Assembly (NCBI RefSeq): GCF_000241265.1
Contig: NZ_BAEE01000045.1
Location: forward strand, 19,270 to 83,269
Length of the DNA: 64,000 bases
Source of the DNA: Gordonia araii NBRC 100433
GTDB lineage: Bacteria; Actinomycetota; Actinomycetes; Mycobacteriales; Mycobacteriaceae
Direction of reading: 5' to 3'
The position numbers were made by a program, and so were the translations under genes. Below are positions 8,083 through 17,842 of this stretch, in pieces. Each line of letters opens with the position of its first letter. Within the stretch, counting starts at the first letter, position 1. The notes beneath the pieces are model-generated. The model was given only the letters and a program-made list of their open reading frames with translations, ran no database searches and was not told the origin of the DNA.

Positions 8083-9383
8083 GAGGTGGCCAGCAGGATG
8101 AGGGGTCCGAGGGTGATGATCAGCCCGACGCCGAGCGCCAGCAGCGTGGTGCTCAGGTCATGGCGGCGGCGGACCAGATGCACGAGGGTGACGATGCCGA
8201 AGATGACCACGGCCGACAGCACCAGCGCGAAATAGACGTTCCAGCGCCAGAGCTGAACGAAGCCCCAGAATCCGGCGGCGCCGACGAGTAGGCCGGCCAG
8301 CGCCTGGCCGATCACGATCACCCACTGCATCGTCGGCGAGTGCCTGGAGGCCAGTGGCTCCTCGTCGACGATCGCGGTGTCGGACTCCTGCTGTCTGTCC
8401 TGCCTATGCTGTCTGGTCTGCTTGCGGGGCTTCGGCGTCTCCTCCTGCGTGACGTCCTCCGAGCGGTGGGTGCGCCGCGTGACCGACGGAACGATGGCCG
8501 GACCGTCGTCGTCCTTCTCGGCCTCGCGGGTCGAATGCGCGGAACGGGAAGCGCCACCGTTCTGCGGCGCGACGAATCGCCCGGTGAACGGGTCGACGAG
8601 GGGCTGGCTGACCACCGGAATCTCGTCCTCGTAGAGATCGTCGGCGGCGACGGGCGCCAGCATCTCGGTCTCCCCGGCCAGTGCCGTCGGCCCCGACGGG
8701 ACACCGGTCTCGACCACCTCGACGACCTCGGTGTCGTATTCCTGCGCGGACGCCGCGCGGACCGCGCGAGTGTCGACCTCCTCGACGGCCGGTTCCGGGG
8801 CACGCGCAGCGGTCGTCGCGCCACTCTCGGTCGCGCTTTCCCGTCGCTGCGCCCTGGCGCGGTCGCCCTTGCCGTGCGCGGTCGCGTCGCGCTTACCCTT
8901 GTCGCGCTTGCGGCCGAACAGGCCGCGTTTGCGCTCCTGCGGCTCTTCTTCGACGATGTCGTCGAAGTTGCGGTAGGACTCGAAGTCGACGTCGTCGTCG
9001 GAACGCAGGAACGAGCCGGTGGCCGGGTCCGACTGCTCGGGTTGAGGGGCCGGTTCGGCCGAAGCCGATTTCGCGACCGCGGGTTCGACCGTCGGGATGA
9101 CACCGGTGACCCGGTTCGCCTCGTCGTCGACCTGGGGCTGCGCGGGCGATGCCGCCGGCTGCACCGGGGTGTACGCGGGCATGCCGCTAGCCGTCCGCGA
9201 TATGCTCGCGGCGGCGGTATCGGCTTGGGGCCGGGCGGCCCGCTGAGGCACCGGGTTGGCCGAGCGCGGGAAGGCTACCCGCGGAATTTCACCGGTCTCT
9301 TCCGTTGCAGCGGCCTCCTCGCGCCTGCGCGCCAGCAACTCGGACACGGGGATCGGCCGCGACTCCGGATCATCCTTAGCCAT
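8079..9383 (-). CDS. Conserved membrane protein with long disordered N-terminus
   Basis: A 434-residue protein. About the first 345 residues are low-complexity, rich in Glu, Ala, Arg and Pro, with a basic block (ERKRGLFGRKRDKGKRD) and no recognisable domain. The last 85 residues hold three hydrophobic helices (MQWVIVIGQALAGLLVGAAG; the YFALVLSAVVIFGIVTLVHL segment; ALGVGLIITLGPLILLA). The layout suggests a cytoplasmic tail anchored at the C-terminus. Its position between ppx and the TIM-barrel gene matches Rv0497. Function is unknown; the tail could be a phosphorylation or scaffold region, but that is speculation. Confidence 0.75.
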   Translation of the reverse strand: MAKDDPESRPIPVSELLARRREEAAATEETGEIPRVAFPRSANPVPQRAARPQADTAAASISRTASGMPAYTPVQPAASPAQPQVDDEANRVTGVIPTVEPAVAKSASAEPAPQPEQSDPATGSFLRSDDDVDFESYRNFDDIVEEEPQERKRGLFGRKRDKGKRDATAHGKGDRARAQRRESATESGATTAARAPEPAVEEVDTRAVRAASAQEYDTEVVEVVETGVPSGPTALAGETEMLAPVAADDLYEDEIPVVSQPLVDPFTGRFVAPQNGGASRSAHSTREAEKDDDGPAIVPSVTRRTHRSEDVTQEETPKPRKQTRQHRQDRQQESDTAIVDEEPLASRHSPTMQWVIVIGQALAGLLVGAAGFWGFVQLWRWNVYFALVLSAVVIFGIVTLVHLVRRRHDLSTTLLALGVGLIITLGPLILLATS

Positions 9384-9394
9384 GCGCTACGTCC

Positions 9395-10372
9395 TCACTG
9401 GTCGTTGTCTGGGCTGGTCGTTCCCAGGATAGGGAGTTCGTCGTCGAAAGCGTCGGAGTCCAGGCGGCGCAGGATGACGCCTTCCCGCAACGCCCACGGA
9501 CAGATATCGAGTGTATCGAGATTGAGCGCGCGCATTGCGGCCTCGGCGACCAGCGCGCCGGCGACCAGTTGACCGGCGCGCTCGGCGTTGACGCCTTCCA
9601 GGTCGGCACGGTCGGCGCGGGTCATCCGGGAGATGAACGCGATCAACTGGCGCAGGCCGCTCGCGGTGAGCTGTCGCTTGACTCGCGGCCCAGCGCTCGA
9701 CGGCGCAGCGCCGGTGAGTCTGGCCAGACTGCGGAACGTCTTCGACGAGCCGACGGCGAGGTCGGCCTTCCCCGGTGCGCTCAGCTGCGCCGCCACCGGT
9801 TTCAGTTCGGCGTCGAGCCAATCGCGCAGCACGCCGATACGGCGACGGTCCGGCGGGTCGCCGGGCAGCCAGTCGCGGGTGAGCCGCCCCGCACCGAGAG
9901 GGACCGACAGCGCAACATCCGGCTCCTCGTCGACGCCGTTCGACATCTCCAGCGAGCCGCCGCCGATGTCGAGGGCGACGATCCGGCCGGCGCTCCAGCC
10001 GTACCAGCGCCGGACGGCCAGCGACGTCAGGCGGGCCTCGTCGCGCCCGCTGAGCACGCCGATGGCCACGCCGGTCTTCTCGTGCACGTCGGCGAGGACG
10101 TCGTCGCTGTTGGTGGCGTCGCGGACCGCGGAGGTGGCGAAGGCCATCACCTGCTCGCAGCCCGACGTGCGGGCAATGCGCGTGAAATCGTCGACCGCCT
10201 CGATCAAGTCCTTGGCGGCGTCGTCGGCCAGCCGGCCGTCGCTGTCGATCCGCTCGGCCAGGCGCAGCAACGATTTCGTCGAACTCATCGGCGTCGGGTG
10301 CCCGCCGCGGTGGGCGTCGACCACCAACAGGTGCACCGTATTGCTGCCGATGTCGAGTACTCCAAGTCGCAC
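9395..10372 (-). CDS. ppx: Ppx/GppA family exopolyphosphatase
   Basis: About 325 residues in the ASKHA fold. The phosphate-1 motif is LGVLDIGSNTVHLLVVDAHR at the N-terminus; later come AVRDATNSDDV, VALDIGGGSLEMSNG (phosphate-2 loop) and GTPase-like elements. The family hydrolyses the terminal phosphate of polyphosphate or of pppGpp. The length matches the short mycobacterial Ppx1, which lacks the C-terminal HD-like domain. I place the start at GTG 10372, directly before RLGVLDIGSN; an ATG at 10405 would add 11 residues not typical for the family. It is 12 bases from the next gene in its direction. Confidence 0.92.
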   Translation of the reverse strand: MRLGVLDIGSNTVHLLVVDAHRGGHPTPMSSTKSLLRLAERIDSDGRLADDAAKDLIEAVDDFTRIARTSGCEQVMAFATSAVRDATNSDDVLADVHEKTGVAIGVLSGRDEARLTSLAVRRWYGWSAGRIVALDIGGGSLEMSNGVDEEPDVALSVPLGAGRLTRDWLPGDPPDRRRIGVLRDWLDAELKPVAAQLSAPGKADLAVGSSKTFRSLARLTGAAPSSAGPRVKRQLTASGLRQLIAFISRMTRADRADLEGVNAERAGQLVAGALVAEAAMRALNLDTLDICPWALREGVILRRLDSDAFDDELPILGTTSPDNDQ

Positions 10373-10461
10373 GTCTAACAACGGTAGTGCGTCAAGGCCC
10401 AGCATTCCGAGTTGCCTCGCGCGTGTCCGCGTCGCGGCGGTGATCGGAACGGAGGATTAGG

Positions 10462-11292
10462 TTGGACGCTGTGCAGCCCGAAGTAGACCTGGATTTCCCG
10501 CGCGAGTGGTATGAATTCGCCGATCCGGACAATCCCGAGCACTGGATCAGAGCCGATCTGACCTGGCTGTGCTCGCATTGGACCTGCGTATTCGGCACCC
10601 CCGCGTGCGCCGGGATCATCGAGGGGCGGCCGAACGACGGATGCTGCACCCACGGTGCTTACCTGTCCGACGCCGACGACCGGGAACGGCTGGAGCACGG
10701 AGTCGCGCTACTCGAGGCCGGCGACTGGCAGTTCGCCGACATCGGAGGCGGCGGAACCGACCCCCTCGGGCCCGACGGTTACCTGGTGGAAGTCGATTCC
10801 GACGACGAGGAACCCGCGCTCAAGACCCGCGTGCACGACGGCGCGTGCGTATTCCTCAACCGCCCCGGCTTCGACCGCGGGCCGGGGTGCGCGCTGCACG
10901 CGATGGCGCTGCGCAAGGGAATCGAACCCCTGGAGGTCAAACCCGACGTGTGCTGGCAGCTGCCGGTGCGCCGCACCCAAGAGTGGGAGGAACGCCCCGA
11001 CGGGACGCAGATCCTCGTCGACACCATCACCGAGTACGACCGGCGCGGCTGGGGCGAGGGCGGCCACGATCTCGCCTGGTACTGCTCGGGTTCCCCCGAC
11101 GCCCACGTCGGCGCCAAGCAGGTCTGGGAGTCCTACGCCCCGGAGTTGACCGAGCTGATCGGCGCATCCGCGTACGCCGAACTCGCCGCGGTGTGCCGCC
11201 AGCGCGCCGGGCTCGGTCTACTGGCCATACACCCCGCGACCGCCGCAGCGGTGTCGCGGCGCGACACCGACATCAAGTACGAAATCCTCTGA
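10462..11292 (+). CDS. Conserved Cys-rich protein of unknown function (Rv0495c-like)
   Basis: A 276-residue soluble protein transcribed away from ppx. It has clustered cysteines: [17 protein letters not shown] near residue 36 and [11 protein letters not shown] near residue 58, then [23 protein letters not shown] and YCSG further on. Such spacing suggests a metal site or iron-sulphur cluster. It corresponds in position and orientation to M. tuberculosis Rv0495c. The start is TTG 10462, with GGAGG six bases ahead; GTG 10471 is the alternative. I know of no assigned reaction for this family. Confidence 0.75.
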   Translation: MDAVQPEVDLDFPREWYEFADPDNPEHWIRADLTWLCSHWTCVFGTPACAGIIEGRPNDGCCTHGAYLSDADDRERLEHGVALLEAGDWQFADIGGGGTDPLGPDGYLVEVDSDDEEPALKTRVHDGACVFLNRPGFDRGPGCALHAMALRKGIEPLEVKPDVCWQLPVRRTQEWEERPDGTQILVDTITEYDRRGWGEGGHDLAWYCSGSPDAHVGAKQVWESYAPELTELIGASAYAELAAVCRQRAGLGLLAIHPATAAAVSRRDTDIKYEIL

Positions 11293-11452
11293 CCTGGACG
11301 AATCGGCTCACGTGGCAGGTGCGCGCGGTCTACGATCCGACCAATGCGGCGGCGAGGAGGGGGCTGACCGAACTCGCCGGATTGGTACCAGACGTATCCG
11401 CCAGTACACGCGAGAGTGGATCTCGCACGTCGGATCCGGGGGAAGGACGTTG

Positions 11453-12697
11453 GTGGTGGGTGGTTTGTTGCGACGAGCGGCGACGTTGGCGATATGCACG
11501 CTGATCGCGGGGTCGGCGGTGCTGTTCGGGGGGATCGCCGATGCGCGGGCCCAGGGCCGCCTGACCGAGATCACCATCCCGGCCCTCCCCGGGCAGATTC
11601 CCCGACAATGGCTGGGTTCGGTACTCAACGCCAAGCACGCACCGCCCTACCCGGGACCGCCGCGGGCCAAGGTGCTGCTGCCCAGCGGATACATGCCTTC
11701 GAAGAAGTATCCGCTGCTGATCTTGCTGGCCGGCGCCAGCAGCGACTACCGGACGTGGTCCAAATCCGAACTGGGCCGGATCAGGACCACCGCGGCCGGG
11801 TTTCCCGGCATCATCGTGATGCCGGAAGGCGGTACCGGCTTCTACACCGACTGGTGGAACGGCGGCAGACGAAACACGCCCTCGTGGGAGAGCTACTACC
11901 TCGACGTGGTCATCCCGACGATCCTCAAGCGCTACCCGATCCGCGAAGAGCGACGGTGGCATGCGATTGCCGGAGTCTCGATGGGCGGCCTCGGTGCGGC
12001 CTACCTGGGTGGCCGCCTACCGGAGTTCTTCGGATCGATCGCGACGATCTCCGGCGTCACCGACCTCGACGTGTTCCCGGGGTTCTCGAATGCGGCCGGA
12101 TTGGTCTCCCAGGTCAACGCCCGGCAACCGTTCGATCTGACGGCGGTCTACGGCCCGTTCGGCGGCTACTACGCACACGGCCACAATCCAGTGCGTCTCG
12201 CCAGGAATCTGCAGCACACGCGCGTCTACACGGCCACCGGCGACGGCACGCCGACTGGCGACGGGGAGCCCAATGACAACAACGTCGTCAGCGACTTCTC
12301 GGCGGAAGTCGCCCTTGTGCGTCCCGCCTTCGAGTCCTACCGCGCCGCGCTGCGCAAGGCAGGAGTCAGGGTGACCAGCCGGGCCCATGCCGGGATTCAC
12401 GACTTTCCCAACTTCCGGCGCCAGCTTCGCGACGCCATCGCTTGGAATCTATTCGCCCCGGTGCCCCAAGCCCCGGCGACGTGGACGAATGACACCGTCG
12501 CGAAGCGTGGCCAGCTGTGGGGATTCCGCTATCGTTTCGACGCTCATCCGAACCGGGTCGTCCGATTCCACCGGAGCGGCAACACGCTTCATGTCTCCGC
12601 CGCCGGCACTCCGGTGACTATCACCGACGCCCAGGGCTGCCGTCTCCGGTCCTCGACACCAGCTGCGATCGACACGAGGCGGATCGCCTGTCGATGA
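11453..12697 (+). CDS. Exported alpha/beta hydrolase of the esterase D/antigen 85-like family
   Basis: About 414 residues. An N-terminal signal (GLLRRAATLAICTLIAGSAV, ending before GIADARAQG) is followed by an alpha/beta hydrolase. The nucleophile elbow is IAGVSMGGLGAAYLGG. The Asp is probably in the TAVYGPFGGY to TATGDG region, and the His in HAGIHDFPNF. The fold resembles antigen 85 mycolyltransferases and S-formylglutathione hydrolases; mycolyl transfer is possible in a mycolic-acid genus but not shown. The C-terminal 80 residues form an extra beta-rich domain. GGAAGG at 11441 supports GTG 11453 or 11456. It is coupled to the next esterase gene. Confidence 0.78.
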   Translation: MVGGLLRRAATLAICTLIAGSAVLFGGIADARAQGRLTEITIPALPGQIPRQWLGSVLNAKHAPPYPGPPRAKVLLPSGYMPSKKYPLLILLAGASSDYRTWSKSELGRIRTTAAGFPGIIVMPEGGTGFYTDWWNGGRRNTPSWESYYLDVVIPTILKRYPIREERRWHAIAGVSMGGLGAAYLGGRLPEFFGSIATISGVTDLDVFPGFSNAAGLVSQVNARQPFDLTAVYGPFGGYYAHGHNPVRLARNLQHTRVYTATGDGTPTGDGEPNDNNVVSDFSAEVALVRPAFESYRAALRKAGVRVTSRAHAGIHDFPNFRRQLRDAIAWNLFAPVPQAPATWTNDTVAKRGQLWGFRYRFDAHPNRVVRFHRSGNTLHVSAAGTPVTITDAQGCRLRSSTPAAIDTRRIACR

Positions 12698-13746
12698 GGT
12701 ACCGCGTCCACATGAGAACCGTCCTCAAGAACCTGAGCTTGGGAATCGTATTCGCGCTCGGTGTCCTCGCTCCATCCGCCGTCGCCGACGGCGAGCCCGC
12801 CGACCGCACCGGCACCATCGCACGCGGTGGAGACGGCGACGCGCCGGGCCGACATCAATACCTCGTATACACACCGCGTTCGGTCTCCCAGGCCTCACGC
12901 GGGACTGTCCCGCTCGTCGTCGTGGTCCACGGCTGCCAGACGACCGCCCGCCAACAGATGGCCGCCACGCGCTACAACGACATCGCCGACCGCGAGGGTT
13001 TCGTCGTCCTCTACCCGGATGTCGATCAGTCGAGCAGGGCACTGCCCGGACCGCTGCACAACTGCTGGCGATTCTTCGACTCGGACAGCTGGCACCGAGG
13101 ACGGGGTGAGGCCGGTGCCATCGCACGCATGACCCGCGAGGTGCTGCGACGACCGGGCATCGACCCTCGACGGGTCTACCTCGCCGGGATGTCCGCGGGA
13201 GGATTCATGACGTCGGCCCTGGCCGCGACGGATCCTGATCTCTACGCCGCGGTCGCGATCGCGTCGGCCGGGGCCTATGCCGATCCCGGATGCCTATCGG
13301 TGAATCCGGCGACCAGGCCGGTCGACGAACTCGCCCGCCTCGCGTACATCGAGATGGGCCACCGTGCACGAATCGTCCCCAGACTGGTGATCGGCGGCGA
13401 TCGCGACGACGGGATACCGTCCCGCTGCCACGAGAAAGCACTCCGGCAGGGCTTGCTGACCAACGACCTGGTCGCGCGCCGTTTCGGTTCGCCGCCCATG
13501 CCGACGGTTGCCTCTGCCGTCCGGCACCACCGCGCACCTCACGGATATCGATCCACGGTACGCGACTACCGATACGGCGATTGTCTCGTCGCCCAGCGAT
13601 GGACCGTTCACGGAATGGGGCACTACTGGTCGGGCGGATCTCCCGATCCCCGATGGTCGCGCTGGACCGATCCGAAGGGGCCCGATGCCGCCGAGATCTC
13701 GTGGCAGTTCTTCAACACGCGGACGAGGACTTGCCGCACACGATGA
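12694..13746 (+). CDS. Exported PHB depolymerase-type esterase
   Basis: A 350-residue secreted alpha/beta hydrolase. The signal (MRTVLKNLSLGIVFALGVLA, cleavage after SAVA) is followed by PLVVVVHGCQTTARQQM (oxyanion region, with the conserved HGC), FVVLYPDVDQS, the elbow VYLAGMSAGGFMTSAL, and a C-terminal His in HGMGHYWSGG. This is the pattern of the esterase/PHB-depolymerase (LpqC-like, CE1) family, which cleaves polyesters or feruloyl/acetyl esters. ATG 12694 overlaps the preceding stop (ATGA), so both exported esterases are made together; ATG 12712 is an alternative start. Confidence 0.85.
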   Translation: MRYRVHMRTVLKNLSLGIVFALGVLAPSAVADGEPADRTGTIARGGDGDAPGRHQYLVYTPRSVSQASRGTVPLVVVVHGCQTTARQQMAATRYNDIADREGFVVLYPDVDQSSRALPGPLHNCWRFFDSDSWHRGRGEAGAIARMTREVLRRPGIDPRRVYLAGMSAGGFMTSALAATDPDLYAAVAIASAGAYADPGCLSVNPATRPVDELARLAYIEMGHRARIVPRLVIGGDRDDGIPSRCHEKALRQGLLTNDLVARRFGSPPMPTVASAVRHHRAPHGYRSTVRDYRYGDCLVAQRWTVHGMGHYWSGGSPDPRWSRWTDPKGPDAAEISWQFFNTRTRTCRTR

Positions 13747-13770
13747 TCGGTTCCGCGCAGGATCGCCGGT

Positions 13771-14643
13771 TCAGCGCAGGGCACCGACGACGAGGCCGGC
13801 CACCTCGCCGATGAGGGGCCGGAACCCCTCGGCGTCGGGGTCGTCGGCGGCGGAGCGGATCATCACCGCGAGCAGTATTCGCCCACCGCCGGGCGAGTAC
13901 GCGATGCCGACGTCGTTGGTACTGCCGTAGTCTCCCGCACCGGTCTTGTCCGCGCTGGTCCATCCGTCGGGCAGTCCGGCGCGCATCGACGAGGTCTGAT
14001 TGCCCCGCATCCAGTCGTCGAGCCTTTCGCGGCTCGCCGGACTGAGTGCATCGCCGGCCAGCAGTGCGCGATAGCCGCCGGCCAGCGCGGATGGCGTCGA
14101 CGTGTCGCGAGGGTCGCCGGGAACAGCGGCGTTCAGCGCGGTTTCCCACCGGTCGAGCCTGGTGCGGCCGTCACCGATGCTGCGCGCGAATGCCGTGACC
14201 CCCTGCGGCCCGTCGATCGCCCGCAGCAATAGGTTGCCCGCGGTGTTGTCGCTCTGCTGCAGCGCCGCCTCGCACAACTGCGACACGGTCATCGTCGACG
14301 ACGCGTGGCGCTGCGTCACCGGTGAGTTCTCGACGATCTCGGCCGCGTCGACGAAGACCCCGGTGTCCAGGGACAACGTGCCCCGCTCGACCAGCTGCAG
14401 CACTCGCGCGGCCGCGTACGTCTTGAACGTCGAACACATCGCGAACGACTCGTCGGCGCGGTGCGCCACCGTCCGCTCCGAGCCCAGATCAGCGGCGAAG
14501 ACCCCGATCCGCGCGTTGTGCCGCCGCTCAAGAGCGGCGATGCGTCCGGTCGTGGATTCACCACGGAGAGCCAGCGGCACGGTGATTCCCGCGGCGACGG
14601 CGAGAGCGCCGACCAGTACCGCGCGACGATTCAGCTCCGGCAC
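13771..14643 (-). CDS. Class A beta-lactamase, probably Tat-exported
   Basis: A 290-residue serine beta-lactamase. The motifs are complete: S71-T-F-K74 preceded by Cys70; S-D-N in [10 protein letters not shown]; the omega-loop glutamate in RWETALN (E-x-x-L-N); and K-T-G in [12 protein letters not shown]. The N-terminus [16 protein letters not shown] has a twin arginine before the hydrophobic stretch, as in the Tat signals of mycobacterial BlaC. SDN is the usual form, whereas M. tuberculosis BlaC has SDG. No BlaI/BlaR-type regulator lies nearby. It lies between the exported esterase genes (convergent) and regX3. Confidence 0.95.
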   Translation of the reverse strand: MPELNRRAVLVGALAVAAGITVPLALRGESTTGRIAALERRHNARIGVFAADLGSERTVAHRADESFAMCSTFKTYAAARVLQLVERGTLSLDTGVFVDAAEIVENSPVTQRHASSTMTVSQLCEAALQQSDNTAGNLLLRAIDGPQGVTAFARSIGDGRTRLDRWETALNAAVPGDPRDTSTPSALAGGYRALLAGDALSPASRERLDDWMRGNQTSSMRAGLPDGWTSADKTGAGDYGSTNDVGIAYSPGGGRILLAVMIRSAADDPDAEGFRPLIGEVAGLVVGALR

Positions 14644-14652
14644 GAAAGCTCG

Positions 14653-15342
14653 CTACGCCTCAAGCTTGTAGCCGAGACCGCGCACGGTGAGCAGATAGGT
14701 CGGCGACGACGGGTCCGGTTCGATCTTCGACCGCAGCCGCTTGACGTGGACGTCGAGGGTCTTCGTGTCGCCGACGTAGTCGGCCCCCCACACGCGGTCG
14801 ATCAGCTGGCCGCGGGTCAGCACGCGCCCGGCGTTGCGCATGAGGAACTCCAGCAGATCGAACTCCTTGAGCGGCAACGTGATCGACTCGCCGTTGACGG
14901 TCACGGTGTGCCGGTCGACGTCCATCCGTACCGGACCCGCTTCCAGCACGCCGTCGATGAGTTCGTCGTCGACGCCGGTGTCCACACCGCGACGCAGCAC
15001 CGCGCGGATGCGCGCGATGAGCTCACGCGCCGAATACGGCTTCGTCACGTAGTCGTCCGCACCGAGTTCCAGTCCGACGACCTTGTCGATCTCGCTGTCG
15101 CGGGCGGTCACCATGATGACCGGTACCGACGACTTGGCGCGCAGCGCCTTGCACACCTCGGTGCCCGACATGCCGGGCAACATCAGGTCGAGCAGGACGA
15201 TGTCGGGGTGGACGCGGTCGAAGGCGGTGAGGGCCGAAGCGCCGTCGTTGATGACGCTGGCCTCGAAGCCCTCCTTGCGCAGCAGGAACGCCAGCGGGTC
15301 GGCGAGCGATTCTTCGTCTTCGACGATGAGAACGTGGGTCAC
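14653..15342 (-). CDS. regX3: Response regulator RegX3
   Basis: A 229-residue OmpR-family regulator. The receiver domain has acidic residues EDEE at 9-12, the phosphorylated Asp52 (VLLDLMLPGMSG), and T-A-R-D and T-K-P-Y in the later switch positions. The winged-helix domain has LPLKEFDLLEFLMRNAGRVL and ends LLTVRGLGYKLEA. With SenX3 it controls phosphate-starvation genes in mycobacteria. GTG 15342 overlaps the senX3 stop (GTGA), and GAGGAAG lies upstream, so the two are coupled. The product is close in length and sequence to mycobacterial RegX3. Confidence 0.97.
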   Translation of the reverse strand: MTHVLIVEDEESLADPLAFLLRKEGFEASVINDGASALTAFDRVHPDIVLLDLMLPGMSGTEVCKALRAKSSVPVIMVTARDSEIDKVVGLELGADDYVTKPYSARELIARIRAVLRRGVDTGVDDELIDGVLEAGPVRMDVDRHTVTVNGESITLPLKEFDLLEFLMRNAGRVLTRGQLIDRVWGADYVGDTKTLDVHVKRLRSKIEPDPSSPTYLLTVRGLGYKLEA

Positions 15343-16658
15343 GAGACTTCCTCTTCTGTCCGATGAAATTCTGGGCTGGTGTGTCGGGACGCGGCCCGGT
15401 CGGCATCCGCGTCGTGGGTGTGCATGTCGTCGTCGGGCACGTCCATTCCCTGCGGAATCGCCAGGGTGAACGTGGAGCCGGTGCCCGGGCGACTCCACAC
15501 GGAGATCGATCCGGAGTGGTTGGCGGCGACGTGTTTAACGATCGCCAGCCCCAGGCCGGTGCCACCGGTGAGGCGCGAGCGCGCCTTGTCGACCCGGAAG
15601 AAGCGTTCGAACACGCGCTCCTGGTCGGCCGGGGCGATGCCGATGCCACGGTCGGTCACCGCCACCGCCACCATCGGGCGTCCGTCCTCGTCCTCGGGGT
15701 CGATTACCCGGCGGCTGACCGAGACCACGGTCCCCGCCGGCGAATAGGCGATCGCGTTCGACAGCAGGTTGTTGAGCGCGGTCAGCAGCAGCGGCCGGTC
15801 CCCGTCGACGTAGAGACCGGACGGTTCGTCGCTGGTCAGGGTGATGTGGGCGGCCTCGGCCGGGATCTGGGCAACGGTCAGCGCCTCGTCGATCAACGCG
15901 TCGACGTCCACGGGTTCGAGGTCGGCGGTCTCGCCGCCCTGCAGCCGGGACAGCGCGATCAACTCGGTGACGAGATTGCCCATCCGCTTGCTCTCCGAGA
16001 CGACTCGCGATCCGAAATGGCGCACCGACTCGGGGTCGTCGACCGATTCCAGCATCGCCTCGGCGAGGAGCCCGATAGCGCCGACGGGGGTCTTGAGTTC
16101 GTGGCTGACGTTGGCGACGAAGTCGCGCCGCGTCGCCTCGACGCGCACGTTCTCCGTGTCGTCGTCGCCGTAGATGAGCACGAACCGCAAACCGTTGCGC
16201 TCGACGTAGCGCGCCAGGCAGCGGACCGAGAGAACCGGGTGAACGGCGCTGGCCCTCGCCGTCGCGAGGAATCCCGCCGTCGTGAGCGGCGGGACGAACT
16301 CGAAACGCTGATCCTCGCCGGTGGCCAGCACCTGCTCGGCGTGCTCGGCGATCTCGGGGCGGAGCGCGTTGTCGGCGACCAGTCCGAGCTTCACGGCAGC
16401 CTCGTTGAACAACGACGGATCGCCGCTCTCCTCGACGACGATCACGCCGTGCTCCGAACTGCGGACGATCATGCGGAGGATGTCGCTGCGGTCCTGCGGG
16501 GTGAGACCGTCAGGCTGCGGAGGAGCCGACGGCAGGACGGACAGCGGCGTGATCGGTTCGTCGAACCGGAAGACCGGCTGACCGAAGATGAGCCGACCGA
16601 TGGCGACGCCGCAAACGAGCGCAGAGGCGATCGCCGCGACGATCAAAGCAACGGTCAC
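15339..16658 (-). CDS. senX3: Sensor histidine kinase SenX3
   Basis: A 439-residue kinase. It has one strong membrane segment (residues 2-25), a PAS-like sensory domain (about 60-165), the phosphorylated His186 in FVANVSHELKTPVGAI, and an ATPase domain with NNLLSNAIAYSP (N box), VTDRGIGIAP (G1) and GGTGLGLAIVKH (G2). The acceptor box has the HELKTP form normal for the family. It signals inorganic phosphate status to RegX3, usually through the Pst-PhoU system, whose genes are not in this window. The short membrane part (one clear helix) differs from the two helices often drawn for mycobacterial SenX3. Confidence 0.96.
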   Translation of the reverse strand: MTVALIVAAIASALVCGVAIGRLIFGQPVFRFDEPITPLSVLPSAPPQPDGLTPQDRSDILRMIVRSSEHGVIVVEESGDPSLFNEAAVKLGLVADNALRPEIAEHAEQVLATGEDQRFEFVPPLTTAGFLATARASAVHPVLSVRCLARYVERNGLRFVLIYGDDDTENVRVEATRRDFVANVSHELKTPVGAIGLLAEAMLESVDDPESVRHFGSRVVSESKRMGNLVTELIALSRLQGGETADLEPVDVDALIDEALTVAQIPAEAAHITLTSDEPSGLYVDGDRPLLLTALNNLLSNAIAYSPAGTVVSVSRRVIDPEDEDGRPMVAVAVTDRGIGIAPADQERVFERFFRVDKARSRLTGGTGLGLAIVKHVAANHSGSISVWSRPGTGSTFTLAIPQGMDVPDDDMHTHDADADRAASRHTSPEFHRTEEEVS

Positions 16659-16732
16659 ACCACAAGCCTACGACGCACGGGTGAGGAAAACCCAGCCCGA
16701 CCGGTGATATTCGGCCCCCGTTTACTCAGCGT

Positions 16733-17035
16733 TCAGGAGCGTTCACGCACGAGGTCGGCGTACTCCGGATGCTTGGCGAGGTAGCTCTGGACGTAGCTGC
16801 ACACCGGCACGATCTTCTTGCCGTTGGCCCGGGCGTCGTCGAGCACCGCCTTGGCCAACTGGCCGGCGAAGCCCCGTCCGGCGAACTGCTCGTGCACCAC
16901 CGTGTGAGTGAGCACGAGGGTGTCGGGCTCGGTCATGTAGTCGATATAGCCGACCGACTTCTCTGTGCCCTCGTCATCCAAGAACGCCTCATAGCGCTCC
17001 CGGGCCGGTCGGTGGTCGACGCGAAGCTCAGCCAT
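16733..17035 (-). CDS. Small GNAT-type N-acetyltransferase (NATD1-like)
   Basis: A 100-residue protein of the short GCN5-related group. The acetyl-CoA binding motif A lies in TVVHEQFAGRGFAGQLAKAV (R/Q-x-x-G-x-G/A form), followed by LDDARANGKKIVPVCSYVQS and the closing YLAKHPEYADLV that marks this family. The substrate is unknown. It lies between gpmA and senX3 on the same strand, 39 bases from gpmA, and shows no signal peptide. Confidence 0.85.
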   Translation of the reverse strand: MAELRVDHRPARERYEAFLDDEGTEKSVGYIDYMTEPDTLVLTHTVVHEQFAGRGFAGQLAKAVLDDARANGKKIVPVCSYVQSYLAKHPEYADLVRERS

Positions 17036-17074
17036 GCCGCCAGCCTAGCGCGAGCGCGTCCCGCCCCGCCAGGC

Positions 17075-17818
17075 TTACTTCTGGCCCTGCGCGGCCACGG
17101 CCGCGGCACCTGCGGCGGCCGCCTCGGGGTCGAGGTAGACACCCTTGCCGGTGACGTTTCCGGCCTCGTCGAAGTCGTAGCGCAGCGGGTTGCCGGTAGG
17201 AATGTTGAGCTCGGCGATATCGGCGTCGGAGATCTGCTCGAGGTGCTTCACCAGGGCGCGCAGCGAATTTCCGTGTGCGGCGATCAGCACCGTCTTGCCC
17301 GCGCGCAACTCCGCGACGATGGTCTCCTCGTAGTACGGGATCAACCGGGTCACGACGTCTTTCAGGCACTCGGTCAGCGGCACCTGGTCGAGGTCGGCGT
17401 AGCGCGGATCGCCGGTCTGGCTGTATTCCGAATCCGGGTCGATCGGCGGCGGCGGGGTGTCGTAGCTGCGGCGCCACAGCATGAACTGCTCGTCGCCGTA
17501 CTTCGCCTTGGTCTCCGCCTTGTTCAGACCCTGCAGCGCGCCGTAGTGGCGCTCGTTGAGACGCCAGTCGCGCACGACCGGAATCCAGTGGCGGTCGGCG
17601 GTGTCCAGCGCGATCTGCGCGGTGATGATCGCGCGGCGCAGCAGCGACGTGTACAGCACGTCGGGCAGCAGGTCGTGCTCCACGAGAAGCTCGCCCGCGC
17701 GGACCGCCTCGGCCTGCCCCTTGTCGGTGAGGGCGACGTCGACCCAGCCGGTGAACTGGTTGGAGGCGTTCCATTCGCTCTCGCCGTGGCGCATCAGGAT
17801 CAGGGTGCCGTTGCTCAT
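17075..17818 (-). CDS. gpmA: 2,3-bisphosphoglycerate-dependent phosphoglycerate mutase
   Basis: A 247-residue glycolytic enzyme that interconverts 3- and 2-phosphoglycerate through a phosphohistidine. The motif [20 protein letters not shown] puts the catalytic His at residue 11. The second half of the site is [16 protein letters not shown], and the C-terminal histidine lies in [16 protein letters not shown]. Length and motifs are those of the dPGM family (mycobacterial Gpm1). It is next to the YbjN gene and mshA, as in M. tuberculosis. Confidence 0.97.
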   Translation of the reverse strand: MSNGTLILMRHGESEWNASNQFTGWVDVALTDKGQAEAVRAGELLVEHDLLPDVLYTSLLRRAIITAQIALDTADRHWIPVVRDWRLNERHYGALQGLNKAETKAKYGDEQFMLWRRSYDTPPPPIDPDSEYSQTGDPRYADLDQVPLTECLKDVVTRLIPYYEETIVAELRAGKTVLIAAHGNSLRALVKHLEQISDADIAELNIPTGNPLRYDFDEAGNVTGKGVYLDPEAAAAGAAAVAAQGQK

Positions 17819-17842
17819 GGGAGCAAGTTTCTCACAGCCCGA

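Noticed and set aside
15363..16784. A 473-codon plus-strand frame
   Set aside because: Opposite senX3, which has complete histidine-kinase motifs.
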